A stretch of 64,000 bases of DNA from Aristolochia californica (taxonomy: Eukaryota; Streptophyta; Magnoliopsida; Piperales; Aristolochiaceae), in NCBI GenBank assembly GCA_029961685.1, contig JARWKL010000002.1, forward strand, positions 14,910,908-14,974,907, in the 5' to 3' direction. Positions 1-11,590 of this stretch are shown here, in pieces (the first letter of the stretch is position 1; every line of letters starts with the position of its first letter). Made by a program: the position numbers and the translations under genes. The notes under the pieces were generated by a model. It made no database searches. It was not told where the DNA came from and saw nothing but the letters and a program-made list of their open reading frames with translations.

Positions 1-229
1 GATTTCCCAAGCCTATGATGCCATTGGAAGATCTACAAAGTTTATGAACAGAAAGCTATGATCTACTTCCTCCTGCTCAATTGACGTAACACCCTCCTGT
101 GGAGTTCACCTCATGTGTATGGTCCTCCCTATGATACCCGACCTATTGCCATTATGAAAACATCCAAGTCCTTCACTCAGCCATCTACATCTTACCATGT
201 ATCTAATTTTTTATCCACTCAATGGTTGT
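1..229 (+). pseudogene. Ty1/copia pol fragment (between integrase and RT)
   Basis: A short non-satellite stretch at the window edge. In the frame starting at 130 it reads YDTRPIAIMKTSKSFTQPST followed by a serine-rich tail. This closely parallels the linker between integrase and reverse transcriptase of the copia element at 41697-47560 (FDTRPIAIRKEPRSCTQPST near 45270-45340). No open frame could be followed through the first 129 bases. The fragment passes into satellite DNA at about 229-235 through a CT-rich run shared by both sequences. The rest of the element, if present, lies outside the window. Placement in the copia family is by similarity to the in-window copy only. Confidence 0.7.
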
Positions 230-2205
230 CCTCTCTCTCTCTCTACATTTGTACACTTCAATTTTAGATGTTCAATTATTTTTTTAAATCCAAACTCGAG
301 TTTTTGATCTCCCTTGTTTCTCTTAAACAAAACAATCAGGCAAATAGATCACAACAAAATAAAAATTGTAAAGTTTAAGTAAGCAAAAAATAAAAAACAA
401 TAATAAATGTAAGAAAAAAAATTTATTCACAAACCACAAATGAACACCAAAGTTTTGTTATCAATGTTTGGAAAATTCCACTTGTACAACCCCTAATAGC
501 TTGGAATTTTATAAGAAAGAGATTTCTAATTGATCCTAACATATTTTAAATATGGATATACGTGCATTAAACTTGTTGTAGATGAAAATGACCTAATAAT
601 CCAAAACTTTCAAAGTGTACAACTAATGCTCATTAAATTTTGAAGTGAATGTGCGGTGGGATATTTACCCGAGCTAAACATGTGACCTTTTGCCCATTTA
701 CAAAAAAGTTGATATAACAATTATAGATCATTGTAAAGCGATTGATCAATCAATCATGAGTAACGACTATTTTTTTTTGTAAGAAATAACTTGTGGTTTG
801 GGGGTCAACATTAAGTTAAAAATCCCTAACCCCCTTTTCCGAATATTGAAAAACCTAATATATAAAAACTAAAAGTGTTTACGATCTCTAAAAATTACAA
901 TGACTTTTTGGAATTATCTCTCTCGGCATTTGTGCATTTCCATTTTAGGTGTTCAATTTTATTGTCAAATCCAAACTTGAGTTTTCACTCTCCTTTTTTT
1001 TTCTTGTAAGAAAAGAGATAAGGCAAATGGATTAGAACACAATAAATTTTTAGATTTTATGTATGTAAAAAATAAAAAATATAATAAATGTAAGTAAAGA
1101 AAATTTATTCATGCACCACAAACGAACACAAAAGTTTTGTATTCCATGTTAGGGAAATTCCTTTAGCACAACCCCTAATAGGTTGGAATTTTGTAAGAAA
1201 GAGATTTCTAATTGATCCTAACATATTTTAAATATGGATATGCATGCATGAAACTTGTTGCAGATGCAAACGAGCTAATAATCAAAAAATTTCAAGGAGA
1301 ACAACTAATGCTAATTAAATTATGAAGTCAACGTGCGGTGGGATATTTACCTGAGCCAAACAAGCCACTTTTTGGCCATTTACAAAAAGTTGACCTAACA
1401 ATCATAGATCATTCTAACGTGATTGGTCTATCAATCATGCATAACGACAATATTTTTTTTTTTAAGAAATGACTTATGGTTTAGGGGTCAACACACAATT
1501 AATAATCCCGAACCCCCCTTTCCCAATGATCGCAAAACCTAATATATAAAAACTAAAAGAGTTTAGAATCCCTAAAAAATACAACAATTTTTTGGAATTA
1601 TCTCTCTCTGCATTTGTGTGTTTCCTTTTAAGATGATCAATTTTATTTTGAAATCCAAACCTGACTTTTCTCTCTCCATTTTTTCTTGTAAACAAGAAGA
1701 TAAAGCAAATAGACCACAACAAAATTAAAATTTAAGAGTTTATGTATGCCAAAAATGAAAAACAATAATAAATGTAAGTAAAGAAAATTTATTTGTGTAC
1801 CACAAAAGTTTTGTTGTCCATGTTTGAGAAATTCCAGTAGTACAACCCCTAATAGCTTGGAATTTAAGGAGAAAAAGATTTCTAATTGATCCTAACATGT
1901 TTTAAAGATTGATATGTATGCATGAAACATGTTGAAGATGCAAATGTCCTAATGATCCAAAACTTTTAAGGAGTACAACAAATTCTCAATAAATTCTTTA
2001 GTGAACGTGCGGTGGGATATCTACCCGAGCCAAACATGCCAGTTTATGTCCATATATAAAAAGCTACCCTAACAATCGTAGATCATGTAAAGTGATTGAT
2101 CGATAAATCATGCGTAGCAACTATATTTTTTTAAGAAATGACTTATGGTTTGGGAGTCAAAACAAAGTTAGCCCCACTCTTCCCCCCCCCCCTCCCCACC
2201 CCCTG

Positions 2206-2225
2206 CCCCCCCCCCCCCCCCCCCC
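2206..2225. repeat. 20-nt homopolymeric C run in a satellite monomer
   Basis: Uninterrupted C from 2206 to 2225, inside a longer C/T-rich stretch that starts near 2172. It sits at the monomer position that normally holds a run of 4-8 C before the GATGATTGCAAAACC segment, so it is an expansion of a normal part of the repeat. Sequencing error in length is possible. Confidence 0.9.
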
Positions 2226-3339
2226 TCCTTCTCAGTGATTGCAAAAACTTTGAGTTTACAATCCCTAAAACTTACAGAAAGTTTTTGGAATTATCTCTCT
2301 CTGCATTTTTGCATTTTCATTTTAGATGTTCAATTTTATTTTCAAATCCAAATTTGAGTTTTCACTCTCCATTTTTTTTCTCGTAAGCAAAAAGATTAGG
2401 CATATAGATCACAGTAAAATAAAATTTTTAGAGCTTATGTATGTAAATAATTAAAAATAATAATAAATGGAAGTAAAAAAATTTATTCACGTACCACAAA
2501 TCAACACCAATGTTCTGTTATCCATGTTTCGGAAATTCCATTAGTACAACCCCTAATAGCTTGGAATTTTATAAGAAAGAGATTTCTAATTTATCATAAC
2601 ATGTTATAAATATAGATATGCATGCATGAAACATGATGAAGATGCAAATGACCTAATTATCCAAAACTTTCAAGGAGTACATAAATGCTCATTACATTCT
2701 CAAGTGAACGTGCGGTGGGATATTTTGCCTGAGCCAGCCATTTTTTGCCCATTTACAAAAAGCTGACCTAACAATCATAGATCATTTTAAACTGATCGAT
2801 CGATCATTCAAAGTGTAACGACAATATTTTTTTGTTAGAAATGGCTTATGGTTTGCTAGTCAACACTCAGTTAAAAATCCTCAGCACCCCTTTTTCGATG
2901 ATTGCAAAACTTAATAAATAAAAACTAAAAGAGTTTACAATCCCTAAAAATTATGAAGACTTTTTGGAATTATCTCTCTTTGCATTTATGCTATTCCAAA
3001 TTAGATGTTAAAATTTTTTTTCCAATCCAAACTTGTGTTTCCACTCTCCCTTTTTCTCGTAAATAAAAAGATTAAGCAAATAGATCACAACAAAATGAAA
3101 AATTAAGAGTTTATGTACACTTTAAGGTGTACAAAAAATGCTCATTAAATTATCAAGTGAACATGCAGTGGGATATTTACCCGAGCCAAACATACCACTT
3201 TTTGTCCATTTAGAAAAAAACAGACCTAACAATCGTAGATCATTGTAAAGTGATGGATCGATCAATCATGCGTAACAACTTTTTTTTTTTTAAGAAATGA
3301 CTTATGTTTTGGGAGTCCACACTCAGAAAAACAGCCAAC

Positions 3340-3340
<1 letters not shown>

Positions 3341-3375
<35 letters not shown>
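3341..3375. repeat. 35-nt homopolymeric C run in a satellite monomer
   Basis: Uninterrupted C from 3341 to 3375, at the same monomer position as the run at 2206-2225. It is the longest homopolymer I noticed in the window. The true length may differ because such runs are hard to sequence. Confidence 0.9.
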
Positions 3376-5545
3376 TTCCTTTTTTTCTAATGATTGCAAA
3401 CCTAATATATAAAAACTAAAAGAATTTACAATCCGTAAAAATTACAACAACATTTTGGATATATCTCTCTCTGCATTTGTGCATTTCCATTTTTAGGAGT
3501 TTAATTTTTTTTTTCAAATCCAAACTTGAGTTTTCACTCTCCATTTTTTTCTCTTAAAGAAAAAGAAAGGCAAATAGATCACAACAAAATAAAATTTTTT
3601 GAGCTTATGTATGTAAAAAAATAAAAATAATAATACATGTAGATAAAGAAAATTTATTAACACACCACAAATGAAAACCAAAGTTTTGTTATCCATGTTT
3701 CGGAAATTCCACTAGTACAATCCCTAATAGCATGAAATTTTATAAGAAAGAGATTTCTAATTGATCCTAACATGTTATAAATATGGATATCCATGCATGA
3801 AACATGTTGAAGATCCAAATGACCCAATGATCCAAAACTTTCAAGGAGTACATAAAATGCTTATTACATTCTCAAGTGAATGTGCGCTGGGATATTTATC
3901 CAAGCCAAACAGGCCACTTTTTGCTCATTAACAAAAAATTTACCTAACAATCATAGATCATTTTAAACTGATTGATCAATCATTCAAGTGTGACGCCAAT
4001 ATTTTTTGTTAGAAATGACCTATGGTTTTAGAGTCAACACTCAGTCATTTGTTAGGGTTTACAATCCCTAAAAATTATAGAGAATTTTTGGAATTATCAA
4101 TATCTGAATTTATGCATTTCCAAATTTGTTGTATATTTTTTTTTCAAATCTAAACTTGAGTTTTCACTCACCCTTTTTTTTTAAAATACAAAAAGATAAG
4201 GCAAATAGATCATAACCAAAAGAAAATTTTAGAGTTTATGTATGCAAAAATGTAAAACATAATAAATGTAAGTAAAGAAAATTTATTCACGCGCCACCAA
4301 TGTATACCAAAGTTTTTTTAACCTTGTTTTGGAAATTCCACTAGTACAACCTCTAATAGCTTAGAATTTTATAAGAAAGAGATTTCTAGTTGATCCTAGC
4401 ATATTTTAAATATGGATATACGTGCATGAAACTTGTTGAAGATGCAAATGACCTAATCAACCGAAACTTTCAAAGAGTACAACTAATGCTCATTGAATTC
4501 TCAAGTGAACATGCAGTGGGATATTTACACGCATAACAACCCACTTTTTTGGCAGTTTAGAAAAAACTGACCTAACAATCATAGATCATTGTAAAGTGAT
4601 CGTTCGATAAAACTTGTGTAACGGCTAAATTTTTGTGAGTCAACTCTCAGTTAAAAATCCCCAGTACCATTTTTTGATGATTGCGAAGCCTAATATATAA
4701 AAAATAAAAGAGTTTACAATCCCTAAAATTACAGAGACTTTTTGGAATTATCTCTCTCTACATTTATGCATTTCCAAATTAGATGTTACATTCTTTTTTA
4801 AAATCCAAATTGAGTGTTCACTCTCCCTTTTTTCTGTTAAACAAAAAGATAAGGCAAATAGATCACAAAAAATTTAAAATTTTAGAGTTTATGTATGCAA
4901 AAAATTTTAAAAATAAATAAATGTAAGTAAATAAAATTTAATCGCGCACCACAAAAGAAGACCAAAGTTTTGTTATCCATGTTTGATAAATTCTAGTAGT
5001 ACAAACCCTAATAGCTTGGATTTTTATAAGAAAGAGATTTCTAATTAATCCTGACATATTTTAAATATGGAAATGCATGCATGAAACCTGTTGAAGATGC
5101 AAACGACCTAATGATCTGAAACTTTCAAGGAGTACAACAAATGCTCATTAAATTCTGAAGTGAATGTGCGGTGGGATATTTGCTTGCGCCAAACATGCCA
5201 CTTTTTCTCCATTTACAAAAGGATGACCTAATAATCATAGATTATTGTAATGTGAGTGATTTATCAATCATGCATAACAACTATATGTTTTGTAAGAAAT
5301 TACATATGGTTTGGGAGTCAACACTCTGTTAAAAATCCTGAGCCCCCCTTTTCCGATGATTGCAAAACCTAATATATAAAAATTAAAAGAGTTTAAAATA
5401 CCTAAAAATTACAGTGAGTTTTTGGAATTAACTCTCTCAGCATTTGTGCATTTCCATGTTAGATGATCAATTTTATTTTCTAATCCAAACTTGAGTTTTC
5501 ACTCTCCCGTTACTCTCGTAAACAAAAATATAGGGCAAATAGATG

Positions 5546-6229
5546 ACAAGTCAGCAGCCATTTCAGTAGACAAGTCAGCAACCATTAAGACCCAAGACGA
5601 AATCAAAGTCAGCAAAGGCGGCTAAAAAGTCCGCAAAGGCAGCTAAAAAAGACATCAAAGGCGGCTACACCAAGTCAACAATGGTGGCTACAAAAGATTC
5701 CTACACGTCATCATCATGATGTCACACGCAGAAAAGACATTTCTACCCCTGCTTTTGGTGCTGAAAGGTAATAATGCAAGGGCAAAAATGAAAAGCCAAA
5801 AAGACAAAAGTTACCCTTTGTCTTTAAACACACACCTTTCAATTAAGGATAAAAGCGGAAGAAATGAAAGATCTTCAGCTATAAATTCGAAGCTCCTCCA
5901 GATATTAAGATATTCGAAAAACGGAGAAGCATTAGCTTATTCGAAAACCGACAGACATTCGAGAAGAAGAAGGCGATTTCCGGCGATCTTCCTCCGGCAA
6001 GTTCCTCAAAGCACGGTATATGCTTAACAGCCATAATGGCTGAGTAGAAAAGACGGAACCGATCGGTGGCTCGGTCGGTAACTTCTGGAGTTACGTAGAT
6101 AAGTATTTTTTTTCCCTTTTTTAAGGGTATGTATTTAGTTGTTTTATTTTGTTTGAACAATGTTTTTATATTTGCCGCATATTTGTAATATTGTGATTCG
6201 TACAGTTGTTGTTATCATTGTTCATGTTC
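5546..6229 (+). promoter_or_regulatory. Pararetroviral intergenic region / pregenomic promoter, copy 1
   Basis: About 684 bp that match 10909-11590 almost base for base with scattered differences. It holds CGTCA at 5706-5710 followed by TGATGTCAC, a pair resembling the as-1/TGACG elements of caulimovirid promoters, and a TATA box at 5880-5886. The match to copy 2 ends exactly after GTTCATGTTC at 6220-6229. Copy 2 then runs on into the leader, but this copy jumps straight into coat-protein sequence. Short open frames here (5716-6027 and 6160-6354) are not convincing genes. Confidence 0.85.
5880..5886 (+). promoter_or_regulatory. TATA box of pararetroviral promoter, copy 1
   Basis: TATAAAT in the context AGCTATAAATTCGAAG, conserved at 11242-11248 in copy 2. 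By analogy with the CaMV 35S promoter, the pregenomic RNA would start about 30 nt downstream. That start is inferred. Confidence 0.65.
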
Positions 6230-7483
6230 AAGATAACACCCGCAAGAACGAGAAAGTTTCTCCCACTCCAAAATATCCCTGGGAGGACAAAGGTATTCGA
6301 CAAAATACACAAATGTCGATCCTTCATATGCTACTAAGGGACGCCAAACCATAGATAGCATAAACCATTTAGGATTTTATTTCAACTTGGATTGCCCCAA
6401 GGATGGAGAAAAAGTCCTTAAAGAATGGGAAAGAAGCATGAGCAATGCTGCAAATATGCATGAATCTTGGGACAAAGATTCAACATTTAATTTCTTTACC
6501 CATGCTTTACAGGGTAATGTAGCTCATTGGTGGGACAACCTTCCCGAAGACCAAAAACGAGCTAATACCTCAATATCGATAGTCAATATCTTGAAAGGAT
6601 TAGTGGCTAAGATATCAAAGGAATTTCTAGGAATACATCCAACCCTAGAAGCTTACAATGAGAGTACCAAACAAAGAAAACGTTTAGAAACTCTTCAAAA
6701 ATTAAACAAGTTACAAATCTGTAACATTTGTTTCTATGAGAAGTATTATTGCGAATTTGCAAGTTACTTCTATAAATTGCAAAAAGAAGATCAGAAACCT
6801 TATCTGTCTATCTTTTATGCAAAATTGCCAGAACCTGTTGCACATGTAGCAGAAAAAGACTACATTACAAAATATTGGCAAAATAATCCAGAACTTGGTA
6901 CTTTAACTATGGATAATTTTCTAAACTTTGACACTTTAGGAAGAAGACATAGATTTGTACAAGACATGTTGGCAAATCTTTGTGAAGCCCAAAAACTACA
7001 AAAGAAAAGTAGTAAGACAAATAAACAAACATTATGTTATTCAAACCAGAACAAAAAGGTAGGAACTTATGGTTGTAAAACCATCTCCCATAAGCAATGA
7101 AAATATCCTAAGAAATTTTAACAGAAAAAATTTAGGATACAAAAAAGTTCTACAACTAGGTATACTCCTAAAAAGAGATACTTTAGAAAAAGAACAAACT
7201 CTGGCCCTACCACATCCAGTAAAGGGTCAAATGCATATTGCCCAAAGGGGAAAACCCCAAGCAAATGCAAATGCAGGATATGCCAGAAAGAAAGACATTT
7301 TGCAAAAGATTGTCCAAATGATACATTACTTATATGTTACTAGCCGAAGAAAATGGATTGGAAATCATCCATTACGATGACATCCAGTCAGAAGATGAAG
7401 TATATGAACTTCATCTAGAAACTGAATCCTCCTCGAAAAACTTAGAGAACATGTCAGACTCTTCAGGCATCTTCTCTGAATGA
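6230..7483 (+). pseudogene. Pararetroviral coat protein with CCHC zinc knuckle (broken)
   Basis: Coat-protein region of the viral polyprotein; it would package the genome. The longest open piece is 6387-7100. It shows the gag-like core (WERSMSN, then HWWDNLPE) and the conserved cysteine-rich part around CNICFYEKYYCEF, followed by a KLPEPV motif. A frameshift near 6310 separates the first 80 bases, which are open in another frame. The main frame is cut by TGA at 7098 and TAA about 20 bases later. It then runs through a basic stretch into a zinc knuckle of the CX2CX4HX4C type at 7272-7313 (C7272, C7281, H7296, C7311). A further frameshift near 7340 leads to an acidic segment (DIQSEDEVYELH) that ends at 7481-7483. 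The N-terminal part of the polyprotein is missing, because the promoter copy is fused directly upstream. Confidence 0.85.
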
Positions 7484-8169
7484 GTATCTGCATAAACGCA
7501 GAGCATGTAGCTTCTGGAAATTCTTATATCACGGTCATGCATAAACTACCTGGATTTATCAAATTCCATATACATGCTCTCGTAGATACAAAAAGTTCAT
7601 ATTGCCACGCTAGACAAAATCTACTTCCCATGGATCTATGGAAACCACTTGAAGTACCCCTTCATGTAACAGTCGGCTCAGGAGAAAATATATCTCACCC
7701 TGCAGAAGCCAGAAACATTCATCTCGACATTGGAGGTGAAAAGTTTATGATCCCAAAACTCATTAGTTTAGGACCAAACATAAACTCAGGACCAGATTTA
7801 GTCCTCGGAAATGAATGGCTCATGTTTCATGCCCATGTAGAGCAAATACCAGCCTACTATAAACTTCGATGTCGCATGCGATGCGAAATCGATAATTCTG
7901 CCGTATTTGTCTACGCAGTAAAACCCACTGAAGCCTATGCCATTTCTGGCAATGGAGATGTTCTCCGTCAAGTCTTCAAAAATTGCAGCAAGCGTGGTGA
8001 TGAGATTCCTCCCTTAGAAACTTTGCTCCTCGTTGAAGCCTACGAATCAGAAGTTCAGTAGCTTCTAGAATCCACTTGTTCTGAGATACCCTTAGAATGG
8101 TGGAATAAACAAAAACCATATGCCGACCTCGAACTTCTTGATCCTGAACAAGAAATCCGAGAAAAACCT
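7480..8169 (+). pseudogene. Pararetroviral aspartic protease region (active-site motif altered)
   Basis: Open from 7480 to 8061 (193 codons), then TAG at 8059-8061; the same frame continues into the RT at 8170. The region between coat protein and RT is where the retropepsin lies in Caulimoviridae. The motif HALVDTKSSYC sits where the family has D-[TS]-G, so the catalytic Asp and Thr remain but the Gly is Lys. Downstream, DLVLGNEWL fits the second conserved block of this protease family. The polyprotein would be cut by this enzyme; here both the motif change and the stop argue against activity. The start at 7480 overlaps the stop of the preceding frame, which I read as a frameshift scar, not a true initiation site. 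Confidence 0.75.
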
Positions 8170-8688
8170 ATGGTTTACACTCCTAATGTTGAAGAATTCG
8201 CAACACAGATAAATGACTTGCTAACTCAAGTATTAATCTGTGCAAGTTATTCTCCACATACATCTCCTGCTTTCCTGGTTCAGAATCATGCTGAGATAAA
8301 ACATGGAAAAACTAGAATGGTCATTAACTATAAAAAGGTTAATGAAGCCACAAAAATGGATGGCTACTATCTTCCTAACAAAGAAAGATTAATAGCTGCC
8401 ATCAGAGGAAAACAATGGTTTTCTAAATTTGATTGCAAATCCGGGTTTTGGCAAATTCGTTTAACTGAAAGAGCTTTTCCCCTTACTGCATTCAGTTGTC
8501 CTTACGGATATTATGAGTGACTTGTACCCTTCGGGTTAAAACAAGGACCCAACATATTTCAAAGAAGAATGGACGATATCCTCAAACCATTCTTTAAATT
8601 TTGCTTAGTTTATGTTGATGACATCCTAGTCTTTTCAGAAACCAAGGATCAACATAAAGAGCAATTACTTAAGGTATTAATTGCCTAA
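8170..8688 (+). pseudogene. Pararetroviral reverse transcriptase (broken)
   Basis: The palm and fingers of a caulimovirid RT. The first part (8170-8520) contains the segments SPAFLV, RMVINYKKVNEAT, WFSKFDCKSGFWQI and PLTAFSCPYG, which are RT blocks of this family including the first catalytic Asp. A TGA at 8518-8520 interrupts the frame. Beyond it, in the same frame, come VPFGLKQGPNIFQRRMD and the catalytic YVDD box near 8610-8625, so the active-site residues themselves are retained. A frameshift near 8680 separates this part from the connection and RNase H region. The enzyme would copy pregenomic RNA into DNA. It cannot be made intact from this copy. Confidence 0.9.
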
Positions 8689-8689
8689 A

Positions 8690-9440
8690 AAATGTTGGGA
8701 TAGCACTCAGCAAAAAGAAATCAGAGTTGTTTAAAACCAAGATAGATTTCTTAGGTCTAAACATCTCAAAAGGAGAAATCATCCTCCAAAATCATATTCT
8801 AGAAAAACTAGCAGCTTTTCTGAATGAAATTGAAGATATAAAACAATTTCAACGTTTCTTAGGATGCCTAACATGTGCTGAACAATTCATAAAGAATTTA
8901 GCAAAAATTAGGAAACCCTTTCAAAAGAAACTAAAGAAAGACGTCAAATGGGAATGGACACCCACTGATAGTCTAGAAGTAATCAGGATCAAACAAATGA
9001 TAAAACACGTTCCGGTGTTAACTCTACCAGATCTAGATGCAAAACTGATTTTAGAAACTAACGCCTCGGATCATACTTGGGCAGCAGTCCTAAAATGCAA
9101 AATCAATGATTCTGAGAGAATATGCAAATATACATCAGGAACATTTTCATCTGCTGAAACAAACTATTATTCTTATGAAAAATAAATTTTAGCAGTAAAA
9201 AATGCGATAAAATTTTTTTATATTTATCTTGCTCCCAAAGAATTTCTAGTAAGAACTGACTGTAAAAATTTTGTCGATTTTATGACAAGAAATTTAGAAG
9301 ATTCACTTTGTCGCGGTACATTACTCTGTTGGCAACAATGGTTCTTCCAATTTTCTTTTACTGTTGAACACATTAAAGGAGATAAAAATTATTTACTTGA
9401 TACTCTTACTTGAGAATTTTCTTGTGTTCCAGACAGGTAA
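8690..9440 (+). pseudogene. Pararetroviral RT connection and RNase H (broken)
   Basis: Continues the RT after the frameshift. Open from 8727 to 9185 with KTKIDFLGLNIS and FQRFLGCLT (thumb/connection), then the RNase H core. The block usually read as T-D-A-S-D is TNASD here (near 9060), so the first catalytic Asp is changed. The later block SSAETNYYSYEK is present and is followed at once by TAA at 9183-9185. In the same frame come ILAVKNAI, the segment FLVRTDCKNF and HIKGDKNYLLDTLT, then TGA near 9412 and the final TAA at 9438-9440. The polyprotein therefore ends two bases before the next ATG at 9442. Several in-frame stops make it non-functional. Confidence 0.85.
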
Positions 9441-9441
9441 A

Positions 9442-10908
9442 ATGGATCCCCTCAGTAGCACCCTGACAGACCTAGCAACAGCAATTGCCACACTCACAGT
9501 ATTGCTCTCAACCCTACAGTCACTATTCGACAGTCTTTTAGTTCTCTTTGAACAAGGAGACATACATGAGAATTGTGCCTGATACGGGTTAAGTGGAGAA
9601 CTCTTACAACTCAAGGTTAAGGAATTAACCGAAGAGTTAAAAGAACTCACTAAACGGCATGATATGCCAAGCTCCTTCAGGACTTCTACCGGATCTCCAT
9701 CGGGAGAAAAGGAAGCCACAACGTCAGCTAATCAGCAGACGAATGTTTTGATAAACACAAGTCGACCTGGGATTTCTACCGATCATGCCAGGCATGAGAA
9801 GGAAATCACAACCCAGTCTTCTTTGAAGATAGGGGAATCATGGATTTCTACCTGCCAGTATAGAGTTGGAAAGGAAACCTTAACGACTTCAATGAAATCG
9901 GAATCAGGGACTTCTACCTGTCAGTCTCAAACTGAAAAGGAAGTCTTAACGGATCCATCCCAGATGGAAACGGACTTGTCTAGTAATGAGAAATCATTCA
10001 AGACAAAATTGGTTACTCCGTTTGAGTTTACAAGGTTGACAAGCCTAAATAAACCAGATAAAACAAGTTTTAATGAATTTGAGTTTTTAAAGAAATTTAA
10101 ACCTTTAAAACTTTCGGACATTATGTCTAAGGAACCCTCGCTACGCCCTCAAAAGGTGGACAACGTTCGTTCAAAGATGGAATCCGATCATAGTGTTCAA
10201 TTCCAGAGATGGAATGAACAAATTGGACAAGGGATGAACACTCCCTTCTTCACCACTGAGTCCAGCAACAGTTGGAATCAAGTGAAGCTGAGTCATGAAA
10301 TAGACTCAAAATATGCATCAATGCTTTATTCATATGGATTCATAAAATAGATGGTACTTTACTCCACTGACTTATAAGTTTTGGAGAAAATGCCAAAAAA
10401 GATTATGGAGGCTTGCAAAAGTTTCATCTCCATAACAAAGAGTAAAGGAATTCAACTTCATTTTGTTTCCTGTATTGCTGAAATTGTTACTGACAGAAAG
10501 ATGTTTCCGATTATTTCTGTCGTGACACTTGAAGGCATCAAAGAAGGTGACGCGAAGATGGAATATGATTCGAGACATGTTCCAAAACCCAAGCCATGCC
10601 TAGAAGTAGTCTGGCCAACCAGGCGTATTCACAGGCTCAAGAACCTGACACAGCTCATCCAACAACTGATTCAGAAAAAGAAAAGCTTTGTTTACAAGAC
10701 CTCCGTCCCACTGACGATCGTCTCGAAGAGCTATAAAGAGACTCCGGCATCTGTCCAAACCAGTCTCGAAGCTACGTTGAAGAAACTCCTCGGAGGAAAT
10801 ATCCCCTTCAGCAAAACAACCAAGGAAAGCTTCTGCCAAATGACCCAAAAGACTTTTTCGAAGGAGCACACCTGTAGATTGTGCACAGAACGGCAGCTGT
10901 CCAAATGA
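9442..10908 (+). pseudogene. Pararetroviral downstream ORF of unknown function (broken)
   Basis: One frame of 489 codons runs from ATG 9442 to TGA 10906-10908, interrupted by TGA at 9580, TAG at 10348 and TAA at 10375. I do not recognise the protein. The N-terminus is rich in Leu/Thr/Ala and is followed by a short charged heptad-like stretch (LKVKELTEELKELTKRH), a likely coiled coil. From 9681 to about 9960 there are four imperfect Ser/Thr-rich repeats built around ISTCQ-like and EKE.TT-like cores, spaced 90, 71 and 66 bases apart. The C-terminal half is Lys-rich and has a possible second helix (LTQLIQQLIQKKK). A separate ORF after RNase H is known in tungro- and florendovirus-type genomes and is the place of the inclusion-body gene in CaMV. 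This one shows no viroplasmin motif. Confidence 0.7.
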
Positions 10909-11590
10909 GCAGTCAACAGCCATGTCAATAGACAAGTCAGCAGCAATTAAGGCCCAAGACGAAATCAAAGTCAGCAAATGCGGCTAAAAAGTCCTCAAAG
11001 GCGGCTACAAAAGTCATCAAAGGCGACTACACCAAGTCAACAATGGTGGCTACAAAAGATTCCTGCACGTCATCATCATGACATCACAAGCAGAAAAGGC
11101 ATTTCTACCCCTGCTTTCGGTGTCGAAAGGTAATAATGCACGGGCAAAAATGAAAAGCCAAAAAGACAAAAGTTACCTTTTGTCTTTAAACACACACCTT
11201 TCAATTAAGGGTAAAAGCGAAAGAAATGAAAGATCTTTAGCTATAAATTCGAAGCTCCTCCTAACGTTAAGATATTCGAAAAACGAAGAAGCATTAGCTG
11301 ATTCTACAACCGATGAACATTCGAAGAAGAAGGCGATTTCCGACGATCTTCCTCCGGCAAGTTCCTCAAAGCACGGTATGTGCTTAACAGCCGTAATGGC
11401 TGAGTACAAAAGAGGGAACCGACCGGTGGCATGGTCGGTAACTTCGGGAGTTACGTAGATAAGTAGTTTTTCTTCCCTTTTTTAAGGGTATGTATTTAGT
11501 TGTTTTGTTTTGTTTGAACAATTTTTTTATATTTTCCGCATGTTTGTAATATTGTGATTCGTACAGTTGTTGTTATCACTGTTCATGTTC
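10909..11590 (+). promoter_or_regulatory. Pararetroviral intergenic region / pregenomic promoter, copy 2
   Basis: Direct repeat of 5546-6229. It follows the end of the unknown ORF immediately, as expected for the large intergenic region of a caulimovirid. It has a CGTCA element at 11068-11072 followed by TGACATCA, and a TATA box at 11242-11248. The frame at 11078-11458 overlaps the promoter and is not supported as a gene. Unlike copy 1, this copy runs without a break into the leader. Confidence 0.85.
11242..11248 (+). promoter_or_regulatory. TATA box of pararetroviral promoter, copy 2
   Basis: TATAAAT, conserved with 5880-5886. Inferred to drive a pregenomic RNA starting about 30 nt downstream. 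Confidence 0.65.

Larger units (their letters stand above)
230..5545. repeat. ~680-bp satellite array, block 1
   Basis: About eight monomers or partial monomers of the AT-rich satellite. An easy anchor is the phrase around ACCCCTAATAGCTTGG, seen near 488, 1171, 1848, 2548, 3722, 4350 and 5007. One monomer between 3110 and 3130 has lost about 200 bp: the text jumps from the GAGTTTATGTA segment into the AAGGTGTACAA segment. Another near 4040-4060 has lost its C-tract region. The array breaks off at 5545 where the pararetrovirus begins. No gene is supported here; reading frames in it are by-products of the repeat. Confidence 0.95.

Noticed and set aside
5716..6160. Open frames on both strands in the pararetroviral promoter (also at 11078-11458)
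   Set aside because: They overlap the TATA box and promoter elements, differ between the two copies in length and end, and match no viral protein.
5546..11590. Reading the two ~684-bp promoter copies as LTRs of a retrotransposon
   Set aside because: They lack the TG...CA ends, and no primer site follows copy 1 or polypurine tract precedes copy 2. No integrase lies between them, and the genes are of caulimovirid type. A repeated viral intergenic region fits better.
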